A stretch of 64,000 nucleotides of DNA, from the NCBI GenBank assembly GCA_910577315.1, contig CAJTME010000003.1, forward strand, positions 124,001-188,000, written 5' to 3'. The position numbers and the translations under genes are program-made. Under the pieces are notes generated by a model, which was not told the origin of the DNA, made no database searches, and worked only from the letters and a program-made list of their open reading frames with translations. Source of the stretch: an uncultured Muribaculaceae bacterium. Its GTDB lineage: Bacteria; Bacteroidota; Bacteroidia; Bacteroidales; Muribaculaceae. Below, one piece after another: positions 8,137-17,271 of the stretch (positions within the stretch are counted from its first letter, which is position 1; each line of letters begins with the position of its first letter).

Positions 8137-10440
8137 GTGAAAAACGTGGCGCGGCTAATCATCACTGTGGCGGCTGCACTCCTGTGGGGGTGCAGCTCCA
8201 CAAAGCATGTACCCGACGGACAGATGCTGCTCGACAAGGTCGAAATCAAAATCGACGACGACCGCACCGTCCACTCCGAGGAACTAATCAACTTCCTGCG
8301 CCAGACCCCCAACCATAAAGTGCTGGGATTCGCCAAGCTGCAGCTCGCCACCTATTCGCTGTCGGGCAGCGACTCAACAAAGTGGTACAACCGCTGGCTG
8401 CGCTCGCTGGGACAGCCGCCCGTGATATACGACGCCGACCTAACCGATGCCTCACGCCGCCAGCTGCGCCAGGCAATGATAAACCGCGGATACATGGAAG
8501 CCGAGGTCGAGGTCGACACCCTGCTGCGTCCCGACAAGAAACGCGCCGCCGTGACATACCGCATACACACCGGCGAACCCCACGTAATTTCAAACATGGC
8601 ACTCAACGTGCCCGACAGCGCCATCCGCGCCATACTCGAGCGCGACTCGGCAATGTTCGACATCGGCGCCGGCGACCTTTTCGACCGCAACCGCCTCGAC
8701 AACCTGCGCACAACAATCGCCTCGCGCCTCCACGACGAGGGATACTACGGATTCTCGCGCGAATACATCACCTTCACGGCCGACACCGTGCGCGGCTCGA
8801 AGGACATCGCCCTGACCCTCAACCTCCGCGCCCCCGACAACACCCGGCCCGCCGACCCCCACCACCTATACTATATCCGCTCCGTCACCTTCGTCACCGA
8901 GGAGGCCACCCATGCCGAGCATCCCGACACGGTGGGCTACCGCAACATCTCGGTTGTCTACGGCCCCGACCGCTACATCAAGCCGTCGGCCCTCTACGAC
9001 ATGTGCTTCATCGAGCCGGGACGACCTTACAGCTCGAGGATGGTCGACAAAACCTACTCGTCGCTGTCGCGCCTGAGCATACTGCGCTTCATCAACATCG
9101 AGATGCACCCCGGAGGCACGGTAGGCAACGCCGAAATGCTCGACGCCGTAATCACCATCTCACGAAACAAGAAGCAAAGCATATCGCTCGAACTCGAAGG
9201 AACCAACTCGGAGGGCGACCTCGGGTTCGGAATAGGCGCCACCTACCAGAACCGCGACCTCACCCACCGCTCCGAGCTGCTGTCGGTCAAGTTCCGCGCC
9301 GCCTACGAGAGCCTTTCAGGCAACCTCGACGGCTTCATCAACAAACGGTTCACCGAGTATGCCGCCGAAGCCGGCATAACCTTCCCCAAATTCGAGCTTC
9401 CGTTCGCCTCGCGCGCCTTCAAGAAGCGCATGCAGGCCACCACCGAGTTCGCCCTGTCGTTCAACTGGCAGGAGCGCCCTGAATACACCAGGGTTATCGC
9501 CGGCATCGCATGGCGCTGGAAATGGAACAACCGCCTGCGCGACATGGCCCGCCGCCACACCTTCGACCTCATCGACATAAACTACGTAAGGCTGCCGCGC
9601 TCCACCATCGACTTCATCGACCAGATAGCCCCCTCCAATCCCCTGCTGCGCTATTCCTACGAAGACCACTTCATCATGCGTCTGGGCTACACCTTCTATC
9701 AGACCAACCGCCGCATACCCACAGCCGAAGTCAACGCCTTCGCCATGCAGCCCTCCATCACCACCTGGCGCTTCTCGGCCGAGACGGCGGGCAACCTGCT
9801 GTATGGTCTCTCCCACCTGTTCAAGGCCAAGAGGGACGACGGCGCCTACAAGGTGTTCGGCATCCAGTACGCGCAATACGTCAAGGGCGAGATTGACCAC
9901 ACCTATACCCTGAACCTCAACTCGCGCAACGCCCTTGCCTTCCACGCAGGTTTCGGCATAGCCTACCCCTACGGCAACTCGTCGATGGTGCCTTTCGAGA
10001 AGCGTTTCTATGCCGGCGGCGCCAACGGTGTGCGCGGATGGGGTGTCCGCACCCTCGGCCCGGGATGCTACGACTCGCGCAACGATGTGGAGGACTTCAT
10101 CAACCAGTGCGGCGACATATCGCTGATTCTCAGCGCCGAATACCGCGCCAAACTGTTCTGGGTGTTCGAGGGCGCCATTTTCATCGACGCCGGCAACATC
10201 TGGACCATCCACGAATACCCCAACCAGCCCGGCGGCATGTTCAAGTTCAACAAATTCTACAAGCAGATTGCCGCTTCCTACGGCCTGGGCATACGCATGG
10301 ACTTCACCTACTTCCTGCTGCGCTTCGACCTCGGATTCAAGGCCCACAACCCCGCCATGAACCAGGAGCCGTGGCCACTCATCCATCCCAAATGGAGCCG
10401 CGACGCCAATTTCCACTTCTCGGTGGGTTATCCCTTCTGA
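8137..10440 (+). CDS. tamL: TamA/BamA-like Omp85 lipoprotein (TamL type)
   Basis: This 767-residue outer-membrane protein has a lipoprotein signal with the acylated cysteine at residue 19 (ALLWGCSS). Soluble POTRA-like repeats span roughly residues 30-330, and a C-terminal Omp85 beta-barrel ends in an aromatic (FSVGYPF). The barrel contains the family segments FEKRFYAGGANGVRGWG (the RGF-like motif in loop 6) and AEYRAKLFWVFEGAIFIDAGNIW. In Bacteroidetes the TamA counterpart is a lipoprotein called TamL, which works with TamB in envelope biogenesis. No tamB gene is next to it here. The start is a GTG, which gives a complete signal peptide. The symbol is a best match rather than proof. Confidence 0.82.
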   Translation: MKNVARLIITVAAALLWGCSSTKHVPDGQMLLDKVEIKIDDDRTVHSEELINFLRQTPNHKVLGFAKLQLATYSLSGSDSTKWYNRWLRSLGQPPVIYDADLTDASRRQLRQAMINRGYMEAEVEVDTLLRPDKKRAAVTYRIHTGEPHVISNMALNVPDSAIRAILERDSAMFDIGAGDLFDRNRLDNLRTTIASRLHDEGYYGFSREYITFTADTVRGSKDIALTLNLRAPDNTRPADPHHLYYIRSVTFVTEEATHAEHPDTVGYRNISVVYGPDRYIKPSALYDMCFIEPGRPYSSRMVDKTYSSLSRLSILRFINIEMHPGGTVGNAEMLDAVITISRNKKQSISLELEGTNSEGDLGFGIGATYQNRDLTHRSELLSVKFRAAYESLSGNLDGFINKRFTEYAAEAGITFPKFELPFASRAFKKRMQATTEFALSFNWQERPEYTRVIAGIAWRWKWNNRLRDMARRHTFDLIDINYVRLPRSTIDFIDQIAPSNPLLRYSYEDHFIMRLGYTFYQTNRRIPTAEVNAFAMQPSITTWRFSAETAGNLLYGLSHLFKAKRDDGAYKVFGIQYAQYVKGEIDHTYTLNLNSRNALAFHAGFGIAYPYGNSSMVPFEKRFYAGGANGVRGWGVRTLGPGCYDSRNDVEDFINQCGDISLILSAEYRAKLFWVFEGAIFIDAGNIWTIHEYPNQPGGMFKFNKFYKQIAASYGLGIRMDFTYFLLRFDLGFKAHNPAMNQEPWPLIHPKWSRDANFHFSVGYPF

Positions 10441-10472
10441 CCTTTTCGCCACTCTGATTTGTTTATAATTTC

Positions 10473-11126
10473 ATGAAACAGCTTGTTATCTTCGACCTCG
10501 ACGGCACATTGCTCAACACCATCGCCGACCTGGGCACAGCGACAAACCATGCCCTGGCAGCTAACAACTTTCCCACCCACCCCATCGACGCATATCCGAT
10601 GATGGTGGGTAACGGTGTGCGCAAGCTGATCGAGCGGGCCCTCCCGTCTGAGTCGCGTTCCGAATCGACAGTAGCCCAGCTGCTCTCGGATTTCAAGACT
10701 TTCTACGACGCCCACCTCTTCGACCTCAGCGAGCCTTACCCGGGCATTCCACAGCTGCTCGACGAACTCGCGGCGCGCGGCGTGGCCATCGCCGTGGCCT
10801 CAAACAAATACGAGAGCGCCGTAAAACGCCTGGTCGAACACTTCTTTCCCGACACGGCCTTCGCCGCCGTATGCGGCCAGGTGGAGGGCTATCCCACCAA
10901 GCCCGACCCCTCGATTGTGTTCAGGGTGCTGTCAGAGCATCCCACGTCAAAGGCCGACGTGCTGTATGTGGGCGATTCAGCCGTCGACATCGAGACCGCG
11001 CGCAGGGCATGCGTCGAGTCGGTGGGCGTGTCGTGGGGTTTCCGCCCCGTGCGCGAGCTGACCGGCGCATACGCCGACCATATAATCACCGCTCCGGCCG
11101 ACTTGCTCGACCTGCTGAACGAATAA
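10473..11126 (+). CDS. HAD hydrolase, phosphoglycolate-phosphatase type
   Basis: This 217-residue cytosolic protein of the HAD superfamily has motif I at IFDLDGTLLNT (nucleophile D8, acid/base D10), motif II at AVASNKYESAVK, the lysine near YPTKPDPS and motif IV at YVGDSAVDIETARRA. The small alpha-helical cap between motifs I and II is that of Gph-type phosphatases. The physiological substrate (2-phosphoglycolate or another small phosphate) cannot be decided. It lies 8 bp before the CLC gene, so the two are probably cotranscribed. Confidence 0.88.
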   Translation: MKQLVIFDLDGTLLNTIADLGTATNHALAANNFPTHPIDAYPMMVGNGVRKLIERALPSESRSESTVAQLLSDFKTFYDAHLFDLSEPYPGIPQLLDELAARGVAIAVASNKYESAVKRLVEHFFPDTAFAAVCGQVEGYPTKPDPSIVFRVLSEHPTSKADVLYVGDSAVDIETARRACVESVGVSWGFRPVRELTGAYADHIITAPADLLDLLNE

Positions 11127-11134
11127 CCTGAACC

Positions 11135-12541
11135 ATGACTCCTCCCCGACCCTCACGAAGCCCCTGGCAACGCGGAATACTGCGGTTTGCCGCCTGGCGC
11201 CGACGCCACGTCGCCCCGGGAATCACCGTGATGGTCCTGGCCATAATCACCGGCACCCTCGCGGGCGTCGGCGCATGGATACTGAAATTCTTTATCGGAC
11301 GCATGTGCTCGTTCTTCCTCGGGTTCATGCGTTCTGGCGAAATCAACTGGTATCTCGCCGCGCTGCCTTTCATCGGAATATTGGCGGTGGCGGTCTACCA
11401 ACGCTATGTCATACGCTTCGACCTCGAGCACGGCACCGCCCGCATAGCCCGCGTGATTGCGGGGGGGAGCTACCGCATCAGCCCCACCCTGTGCTACCGT
11501 CCCCTGCTGGCCAATATCGTCACCCTGGGCTTCGGCGGCTCGGCGGGCGCCGAGGGCCCGATAGCCGCCGCCGGCGCCGCCATCGGCAGCAATGTGTCGC
11601 GCCTTTTCGGGGTGTCGCCGGCGTTGATGAGGGTTATGATCGGCTGCGGCGCGGGCGCGGGCATCGCGGGCATATTCAAGGCACCGGTGGGCGGCGCGAT
11701 GTTCACCCTCGAGGTCCTCAAAATGAAAATTAGCACCCTCTCGGTGCTCGCGCTGATGGTTGCGTCGGTGTGCGGCGGCATGACCTGCTATGCCCTCACG
11801 GGCTTCACGTTCGACGTGATGTTCCTCCCCACCTCGTTCTTCGACCCGCACACCCTCGGGTGGGTGACGCTGCTGGGCGTGTTCTGCGGCATCTACTCGG
11901 TGTATTACACCCGCGTCACCGCCATGCTCCACCGGTTTTTCAAGAGTTTCCGCAATCCGTGGCTTAAAAACCTAACCGGCGCGGCCATCGTGGGCGGATG
12001 CCTGGTGCTGTTCCCGGCCATGTACGGCGAGGGCTACGCCACCGTCACCGACCTGGTCAACGGGCGCTGCGACCTGTTTCTCGACGGCAGTCCGTTCACG
12101 TCCGAGATCTCGGACGCCGCCATAGTGCTACTGCTGGGCTTCGCACTGCTGATGCTTAAAGTCTTCGCCACCATCGCAAGCAACAGCGCCGGCGGCGTGG
12201 CCGGCGACTTCGCCCCCACCATCTTTGCCGGCGCGTTTGCCGGCATGGTGTTTGCAATGGCCGTCAACAGCGTGTTCGACACCCACCTGCCCGTGGCGCT
12301 TTTCGCGCTTTTCGGCACGGCGGGAGCGTTTTCGGGCATCATCCACGCCCCGATAATGGCGATGTTCCTGGTCGCCGAGATGCTCGGCAACGGCTACGGC
12401 TTTTTCCTGCCGCTGATGGTCACCTCTTCGGTAAGCTACATCACCGTGAAACTCATCACACCCCGCAGCCGCTATGCCAACGCCGACCACGACGACCTCT
12501 CCTCGCTCATCAAGGCCCGGCCGGCCCAAAACGGCAAGTAA
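11135..12541 (+). CDS. CLC-family chloride channel or Cl-/H+ antiporter
   Basis: This 468-residue integral membrane protein has about ten to twelve hydrophobic segments. Core CLC signatures are GFGGSAGAEGPIAAAGAAIGS (residues about 130-150, corresponding to the G[KR]EGP region) and GGVAGDFAPTIFAGAFAG (the GxFxP region). The gating glutamate of GxEGP is kept, which suggests antiport capacity, but the preceding basic residue is alanine. No clear N-terminal GSGIP selectivity motif is visible; the corresponding area reads YRISPTLCYRP. No C-terminal CBS domains are present. It may function in acid resistance or ion homeostasis. Confidence 0.88.
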   Translation: MTPPRPSRSPWQRGILRFAAWRRRHVAPGITVMVLAIITGTLAGVGAWILKFFIGRMCSFFLGFMRSGEINWYLAALPFIGILAVAVYQRYVIRFDLEHGTARIARVIAGGSYRISPTLCYRPLLANIVTLGFGGSAGAEGPIAAAGAAIGSNVSRLFGVSPALMRVMIGCGAGAGIAGIFKAPVGGAMFTLEVLKMKISTLSVLALMVASVCGGMTCYALTGFTFDVMFLPTSFFDPHTLGWVTLLGVFCGIYSVYYTRVTAMLHRFFKSFRNPWLKNLTGAAIVGGCLVLFPAMYGEGYATVTDLVNGRCDLFLDGSPFTSEISDAAIVLLLGFALLMLKVFATIASNSAGGVAGDFAPTIFAGAFAGMVFAMAVNSVFDTHLPVALFALFGTAGAFSGIIHAPIMAMFLVAEMLGNGYGFFLPLMVTSSVSYITVKLITPRSRYANADHDDLSSLIKARPAQNGK

Positions 12542-12595
12542 CCCCGTATTCACAACCGTCATGCGGAGGTCGTTGAAAAAACGTCCTGACAGGAT

Positions 12596-12626
12596 TTTGC
12601 CGTGTGAAAACTTTTCCATATCTTTG
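12596..12626 (+). promoter_or_regulatory. Strong Bacteroidetes promoter before an apparent non-coding transcript
   Basis: TTTG at 12596-12599, a 19-nt spacer and TATCTTTG at 12619-12626 match the Bacteroidetes consensus fully. Transcription would begin near 12632 and enter sequence without a convincing gene for more than 300 bp. Confidence 0.75.
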
Positions 12627-12629
12627 CTG

Positions 12630-12870
12630 CACGTACCGTCTGCAGAAGCCCCGGAGCGGGCAAGCGGGTGGGACGTGAACGGCCTTGGCGAAGGCTGTTC
12701 CAAAACATTAGCGTCTGCAAGGCGCTTGATTCTTGACTTCTTGAAATGTGGCAATTTCAACTACTCCGTCAGGAATGAAGCAACTGCAGGTGTCTATGCG
12801 GATGTGTATTATATCGATACGCAAATATCCGGCGTGGGCTTCTGCGTTGCTCGTTCTACGGAGTAAGGCG
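12630..12870 (+). ncRNA. Candidate structured non-coding RNA
   Basis: Starting just after the promoter, the predicted transcript folds into a multi-helix structure. A perfect 10-bp closing helix pairs 12642-12651 with 12836-12845, and four further pairs join 12636-12639 to 12858-12861. Enclosed are three hairpins. The first is 12677-12700 (ten pairs including one G-U, with a four-base loop). The second is 12734-12771 (seven perfect pairs around a six-base loop, plus four outer pairs). The third is 12799-12831 (eleven pairs in two parts). One frame stays open across the region, but it has no in-frame ATG after the promoter. The 3' end is uncertain because no clean terminator was found before about 12925. 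I cannot assign a family. tmRNA, RNase P and SRP RNA landmarks were not seen. Confidence 0.5.
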
Positions 12871-12963
12871 ATGCCACATGCCTAAGAAGTAAGAACGGGC
12901 GACAAACCGACGGGCCTGCGCTTTTGGTATTTTATAACCATCATTATACATCCGTTTCATAAC

Positions 12964-13596
12964 ATGAAAAAAGTTTTCTTATTGCTTCTTGCCCTCTGCG
13001 CCATCGTCGGCGCGAGCGCACAGAACGCCAACCGCAAGGGGTTCTTCATCGAGGCCGCAGTCGGCGGCTCGGTGGGCAATCCACCGCTGAGCGGCCTGTC
13101 GATGGACAACGGCGTCCTCAACGGCCACTACACCGGCGGTACAGTCGTCAATTTCGCCTTCGGCCCGCGTTTCCGTACCGGCTCGCACACCGCCTTTGAT
13201 TTCCGCATCGAAGCCCAGGCCAACACCGCCCGCATCACCCAGTCGCTCGTGCTGAAAGCCATGCCCGGCATGCGCATCACCACCGGCGAGCTCTTCGGCA
13301 ACATCAGCATGTACATCTCGGCCAACATCGGCTTCGCCATCGCCGACTCTGGCTGCGCGGATTTCTACTATGATTTCATCCCTAATGACGGGACTGAAGC
13401 AACCTGGGACCTTTTCTCATCCGATCCATCATTCGGCGCAGGCTATTCACTTGGCTTAGGCCTGAACATAACCACCCACTTCTACGGAGGTTTCGTCTGG
13501 GACGCCCAGTACATGATTCACCAAACCCGTGACAACCTGACCTGGACAAATCTTCACTACGGCATGGCCGGCCTACGCCTCGGCTACCGCTTCTAA
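12964..13596 (+). CDS. Outer-membrane beta-barrel protein, small
   Basis: This 210-residue protein has a clear signal peptide (MKKVFLLLLALCAIVGASA, cleavage before QNANRK). The mature part of about 190 residues has alternating hydrophobic strands and ends in an aromatic (LRLGYRF), the pattern of a small porin-like or OmpA/OmpX-type barrel recognised by the BAM machinery. It precedes the FISUMP-type lipoprotein gene by 12 bp, so the two are likely cotranscribed and may form a surface pair. No specific family was recognised. Confidence 0.7.
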   Translation: MKKVFLLLLALCAIVGASAQNANRKGFFIEAAVGGSVGNPPLSGLSMDNGVLNGHYTGGTVVNFAFGPRFRTGSHTAFDFRIEAQANTARITQSLVLKAMPGMRITTGELFGNISMYISANIGFAIADSGCADFYYDFIPNDGTEATWDLFSSDPSFGAGYSLGLGLNITTHFYGGFVWDAQYMIHQTRDNLTWTNLHYGMAGLRLGYRF

Positions 13597-13608
13597 TCAC
13601 CGCAAGTT

Positions 13609-15204
13609 ATGAAATATATCAAATACCTTATGCTGGCCATCGCATCGTTCGTGATGGTCTCGGGATGCACTGATGAAGGCCCGGAAGCCATACTTTCAGT
13701 AGCCGCCGACGTGAACGTCTCTGTCACCAATGTCAATGAGGCTACATTTAACGTGACTCTTGACAAAAACGACGACTCAATGAGGGTTATCGTTTATCTA
13801 TTCGATGAAGATGGAAAAGAGTATACAAAAGGGCTTGACTCAGAGTATTCAAACGGAAACGTTTTCACCATCATATATTCGGATCTCGAACCAGGCCATA
13901 CTTACACCTATAAAGTTGGGCTGAGGCAGAGAGGTGATGGCTGGGACATGACGTCGCTGATGGAAATCGCCTCAGGTTCTTTCAGGGTACCGTCTCTCGA
14001 AGAATATCTCAGCGAACAGGGCGACGCGGTTCTTGAGCCATCTGTAATCACCAACTCAGAAGCTGTCATTTCAATAAAATTGCCAAAAGACGTATGCACG
14101 GGCAACTATGTGAGGCTTCTATACTCCACCTCTTCGGATTTTGCTGATTCCCACGAAATAAGCATAGAAGATGGATCCCATAAAAACATCATAAGCGCCA
14201 AACTTAGCGAATTGCAGGAAAACACCAAATACTACGTCAAGCTACGCAGCAACTTTATCATAATAAAAGGTAACTCATATTATGACAGCGATAATATCAC
14301 TTTATCCGATTATACGCTGACTCCTACCCCTGACAGCTTCACCACGCTTTCAGATGGCGAGGTAATCTCTGAAGCGCGCGCTATCCTCTCAGCCTCAGCT
14401 CTTGACGTTATAGCTCAGGTAAGCATTTCCTTGCCGGACATGTGGGAATTCTACCGCGAATACTCAAATGACCCCTACAATTACCAAATAATCATCAGCA
14501 ACGACCAGGAATACAAGGACTATACAATTATTGCGGACGGAGTTAGCTCATTATGGATACCCGACCTTACGCCTGAAACCACCTATTATCTTGCCTTGAA
14601 AGGCGATTTCCGCTGTTCGGCTGTCGACCGGGTTTTCAAAGATTTTATCCTCCCCGCCGACAAGGCCATGACCACCACGCATGCCAACCAGTTAGAGATG
14701 ACTGACGGCCACGCATGCGTTGACCTCGGACTATCCGTAAAATGGGCCACCGAAAATGTCGTTGACGGCAGTGAAGAATATTTTGCATGGCCCGAAGTTT
14801 CAGGAATAAAGGATATTGCCGGCACTGAATACGATATCGCAACAAACCACTGGGGCACATCGTGGCAAATGCCGTCGGAGGCCCAATTCTTGGAATTGCT
14901 TAAATCATGCAAAATCTACGAACGTGGCAACTCGCTTATATTTGTAGGCAACACCGGCAACTATATACAGATTGAGACTAAGGGCTTTAAGTCAAGATCT
15001 GAGTATGCAACAGGGGGGTACTATATATATGATGACTGGGATTTCTATTACTGGACCTCTACTGCAAGTGCTGAATATAGAGGGTATGCCAACTGCTTCT
15101 ACGGTAGTCCTCATGATATTTTTCTTTACAATTTCAATGCTGATGTCATAAAGTCTAAGAAGATAAATAGCGAATATACAGTCCGCCCCGTGACCACGAA
15201 ATAA
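13609..15204 (+). CDS. Surface lipoprotein with FN3-like repeats and FISUMP-type C-terminal domain
   Basis: This 531-residue protein has a lipoprotein signal peptide (MVSGCTDE, cysteine at about residue 20). Two or three fibronectin-III-like modules follow; EPGHTYTYKVGL, ENTKYYVKL and TPETTYYLAL are their G-strand ends. From about residue 365 a domain typical of the Fibrobacter succinogenes major paralogous group appears (HACVDLGLSVKWATENV, FAWPEV, WQMPSEAQFLELL, YYWTSTAS, ending in YTVRPV). Such proteins sit on the surface of gut Bacteroidales; ligand and role are unknown. The local sequence looks more AT-rich than its neighbours, which may signal recent acquisition. Confidence 0.78.
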   Translation: MKYIKYLMLAIASFVMVSGCTDEGPEAILSVAADVNVSVTNVNEATFNVTLDKNDDSMRVIVYLFDEDGKEYTKGLDSEYSNGNVFTIIYSDLEPGHTYTYKVGLRQRGDGWDMTSLMEIASGSFRVPSLEEYLSEQGDAVLEPSVITNSEAVISIKLPKDVCTGNYVRLLYSTSSDFADSHEISIEDGSHKNIISAKLSELQENTKYYVKLRSNFIIIKGNSYYDSDNITLSDYTLTPTPDSFTTLSDGEVISEARAILSASALDVIAQVSISLPDMWEFYREYSNDPYNYQIIISNDQEYKDYTIIADGVSSLWIPDLTPETTYYLALKGDFRCSAVDRVFKDFILPADKAMTTTHANQLEMTDGHACVDLGLSVKWATENVVDGSEEYFAWPEVSGIKDIAGTEYDIATNHWGTSWQMPSEAQFLELLKSCKIYERGNSLIFVGNTGNYIQIETKGFKSRSEYATGGYYIYDDWDFYYWTSTASAEYRGYANCFYGSPHDIFLYNFNADVIKSKKINSEYTVRPVTTK

Positions 15205-15302
15205 CCTCATACAACTTAAAATTGGTTTTCCTGACCGAAGCCGTCCGGCGCCGCGAGGCCCGGGCGGCTTCTCCTCATAATGCGCACGGCGGCAAAAACA
15301 CA

Positions 15303-15332
15303 GCGCCCGCGCCGAATCATCGGCGCGGGCGC
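15303..15332 (-). terminator. Rho-independent terminator after fabF
   Basis: A perfect 12-bp GC stem has arms at 15303-15314 and 15321-15332 and a six-base loop. On the minus strand it is followed by a T-rich stretch. It lies 23 bp beyond the fabF stop. Confidence 0.85.
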
Positions 15333-15354
15333 TTGGCGTATATCGCGGGTTGGT

Positions 15355-16623
15355 TTACTTCTCGAACTTCTTGACGATAACGGTGGCGTTATGGCCGCCG
15401 AAACCGAACGAGTTGGACAGCGCGGCGCGTACGGGACGTTCCTGGGCGCGGTTGAAGGTGAAGTTGAGGGTGTAGTCGATTTCCTCGTCTTCGTCGCCCT
15501 CCTCGTGATTGATGGTGGGAGGAACGATGTCTTCCTGAACAGCCTTGACGCTGAACACGGCTTCCATAGCACCGGTGGCACCGAGCAGGTGGCCGGTCAT
15601 CGACTTGGTGGAAGAGATGTTGAGCTTGTGGGCGTGGTCGCCGAATACGTCAACGATGGCTTTCACCTCCGACACGTCGCCGACGGGGGTCGAGGTGCCG
15701 TGCACGTTGATGTAGTCGATGTCCTCAGGCTTCATGCCGGCATCCTCGAGAGCGTTCTTCATCGAGAGGATGGCGCCGAGACCTTCGGGGTGGGTGGCGG
15801 TGAGGTGGTAAGCGTCGGCGCTCATGCCGCCGCCGGCCACTTCGGCGTAAATCTTAGCTCCGCGGGCAAGTGCGTGCTCGAGTTCTTCAAGGACGAGCAC
15901 GGCCGAGCCTTCGCCCATCACGAATCCGTCGCGGCTCTTCGAGAAGGGGCGCGATGCGGTTTCGGGCGAGTCGTTGCGGGTTGAGAGGGCGTGCATCGAG
16001 TTGAAGCCGCCAACGCCGGCGGGATAGATCGCAGCTTCGGCGCCGCCGGTGAGCATCACGTCGGCCTTGCCGAGGCGGATGAGGTTGAAGGCGTCGATGA
16101 TGGCGTTGTTGGACGATGCGCAGGCCGAAACCACACCGTAGTTGGGACCGTGGTAGCCATATTCCATCGAGATGTGACCCGACGCAATGTCGGCAATCAT
16201 CTTGGGAATGAAGAAGGGGTTGTATTTCGGGCCCTTGTCCTCGTTGAGGGCATAGTATCCGGCTTCTTCCTCAAAGGTGTGGAGGCCGCCGATACCGGCT
16301 GCGACAATTACACCCACGCGGTCTTTGTTAACGTCAGAGCCTTCGGCCTCGAGACCGGCGTCCTCGACTGCCTGACGGGCAGCCACGAGGGCATACTGGG
16401 CGTAGAGGTCGAGCTGACGGAGCTTGCGGCGGTCAAAGTGTTCGTCGGGATTGAAGCCCTTCACCTCGCATGCGAACTGGGTCTTGAACTTGGAGGCGTC
16501 GAAGTGAGTGATGGGGCCGGCCCCGCTGACACCGCGCTTGGCGGCATCCCAGGTAGTTGCGACATCATTTCCCAGGGGGGTGATGGCGCCCATACCCGTT
16601 ATTACAACACGTTTTAATTCCAT
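15355..16623 (-). CDS. fabF: 3-oxoacyl-[ACP] synthase II
   Basis: This 422-residue condensing enzyme extends acyl-ACP with malonyl-ACP in fatty-acid synthesis in the cytosol. The catalytic triad is visible: C168 in VSACASSNN, H308 in NVHGTSTP and H345 in SMTGHLLGA, with the conserved lysine at 340. The C-terminal NSFGFGGHNA motif closes the fold. Length is normal. It lies about 140 bp downstream of acpP on the same strand, the usual Bacteroidales pairing, and ends at a strong hairpin. Confidence 0.97.
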   Translation of the reverse strand: MELKRVVITGMGAITPLGNDVATTWDAAKRGVSGAGPITHFDASKFKTQFACEVKGFNPDEHFDRRKLRQLDLYAQYALVAARQAVEDAGLEAEGSDVNKDRVGVIVAAGIGGLHTFEEEAGYYALNEDKGPKYNPFFIPKMIADIASGHISMEYGYHGPNYGVVSACASSNNAIIDAFNLIRLGKADVMLTGGAEAAIYPAGVGGFNSMHALSTRNDSPETASRPFSKSRDGFVMGEGSAVLVLEELEHALARGAKIYAEVAGGGMSADAYHLTATHPEGLGAILSMKNALEDAGMKPEDIDYINVHGTSTPVGDVSEVKAIVDVFGDHAHKLNISSTKSMTGHLLGATGAMEAVFSVKAVQEDIVPPTINHEEGDEDEEIDYTLNFTFNRAQERPVRAALSNSFGFGGHNATVIVKKFEK

Positions 16624-16763
16624 GTATTTCAGGGGGTGATTGGATTATAATTAATGTACCGTCTCTCAAAAACGAACCCCCACAACGCAAGCACACGAAT
16701 GGAAGCGAGAGGGGGACGAGGAGGGAGGCAAGAGATTACGTTGGGATGGAATCCTCGCAGGGA

Positions 16764-17000
16764 TTAGGCCTTGTGAGATTCGATGTAGTCAACGGCGTCC
16801 TTGACGGTCTTGATGTTCTGGGCGTCTTCGTCGGGGATTTCGAGATCGAATTCTTTCTCAAATTCCATGATGAGCTCTACGGTGTCGAGAGAGTCAGCGC
16901 CGAGGTCGGTGGTGAACGATGCTTCAGGAGTTACCTGTTCGGGAGCGAGGCCGAGCTTGTCGGTGATGATAGCCACCACGCGGTTTGCAGTTTCAGACAT
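16764..17000 (-). CDS. acpP: Acyl carrier protein
   Basis: This 78-residue acidic protein is of standard ACP length. The phosphopantetheine attachment serine is S37 in the DLGADSLDTVEL motif. It carries growing acyl chains for FabF, encoded directly downstream. Helix II (SLDTVELIMEFEKEF) and the closing TVKDAVDYIESHKA helix are typical. Upstream on the minus strand lies a -7 box at 17044-17051. Confidence 0.97.
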   Translation of the reverse strand: MSETANRVVAIITDKLGLAPEQVTPEASFTTDLGADSLDTVELIMEFEKEFDLEIPDEDAQNIKTVKDAVDYIESHKA

Positions 17001-17043
17001 AATTATAAATGATTAATTTATTAATAGATTCTTTTTTGCGCTG

Positions 17044-17051
17044 CAAAGATA
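17044..17051 (-). promoter_or_regulatory. -7 promoter box for acpP-fabF
   Basis: TATCTTTG reads on the minus strand 44 bp before the acpP start. No matching TTTG box at the right spacing was found. Confidence 0.5.
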
Positions 17052-17198
17052 GTCATAACTTCCCAATTACGGAAATTTTTCCGCGATTTTTTTGATTTTT
17101 AAGGGTTTTAGGGTCGGGAACTTAACATGTGGAAAAGCGGGGACGGGGCCTCGGCCAAAACCTTTTTAACGGCGGAAGTTGTTGTTTTTACAGCAAGT

Positions 17199-17232
17199 TT
17201 TGGTTTTCTATCGGACTTTTTATGTAATTTTG
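17199..17232 (+). promoter_or_regulatory. Promoter for topA
   Basis: TTTG at 17199-17202 and TAATTTTG at 17225-17232 are separated by 22 nt, slightly longer than the 19-21 nt optimum. The topA ATG lies 40 bp downstream. Confidence 0.55.
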
Positions 17233-17271
17233 CCGTTTGAAAACACATTACTCCCAATAATTAATGTATTT

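Noticed and set aside
9316..10452. Long minus-strand open frame opposite the Omp85 gene.
   Set aside because: It is a GC-rich antisense shadow with no family match and valine/glycine-rich composition; the plus-strand gene is clear.
12474..12866. A 130-codon open frame overlapping the end of the CLC gene and the structured region.
   Set aside because: It begins inside the CLC gene, has no in-frame ATG after the promoter, and the translated sequence shows no recognisable domain. The strong RNA folding explains the region better.
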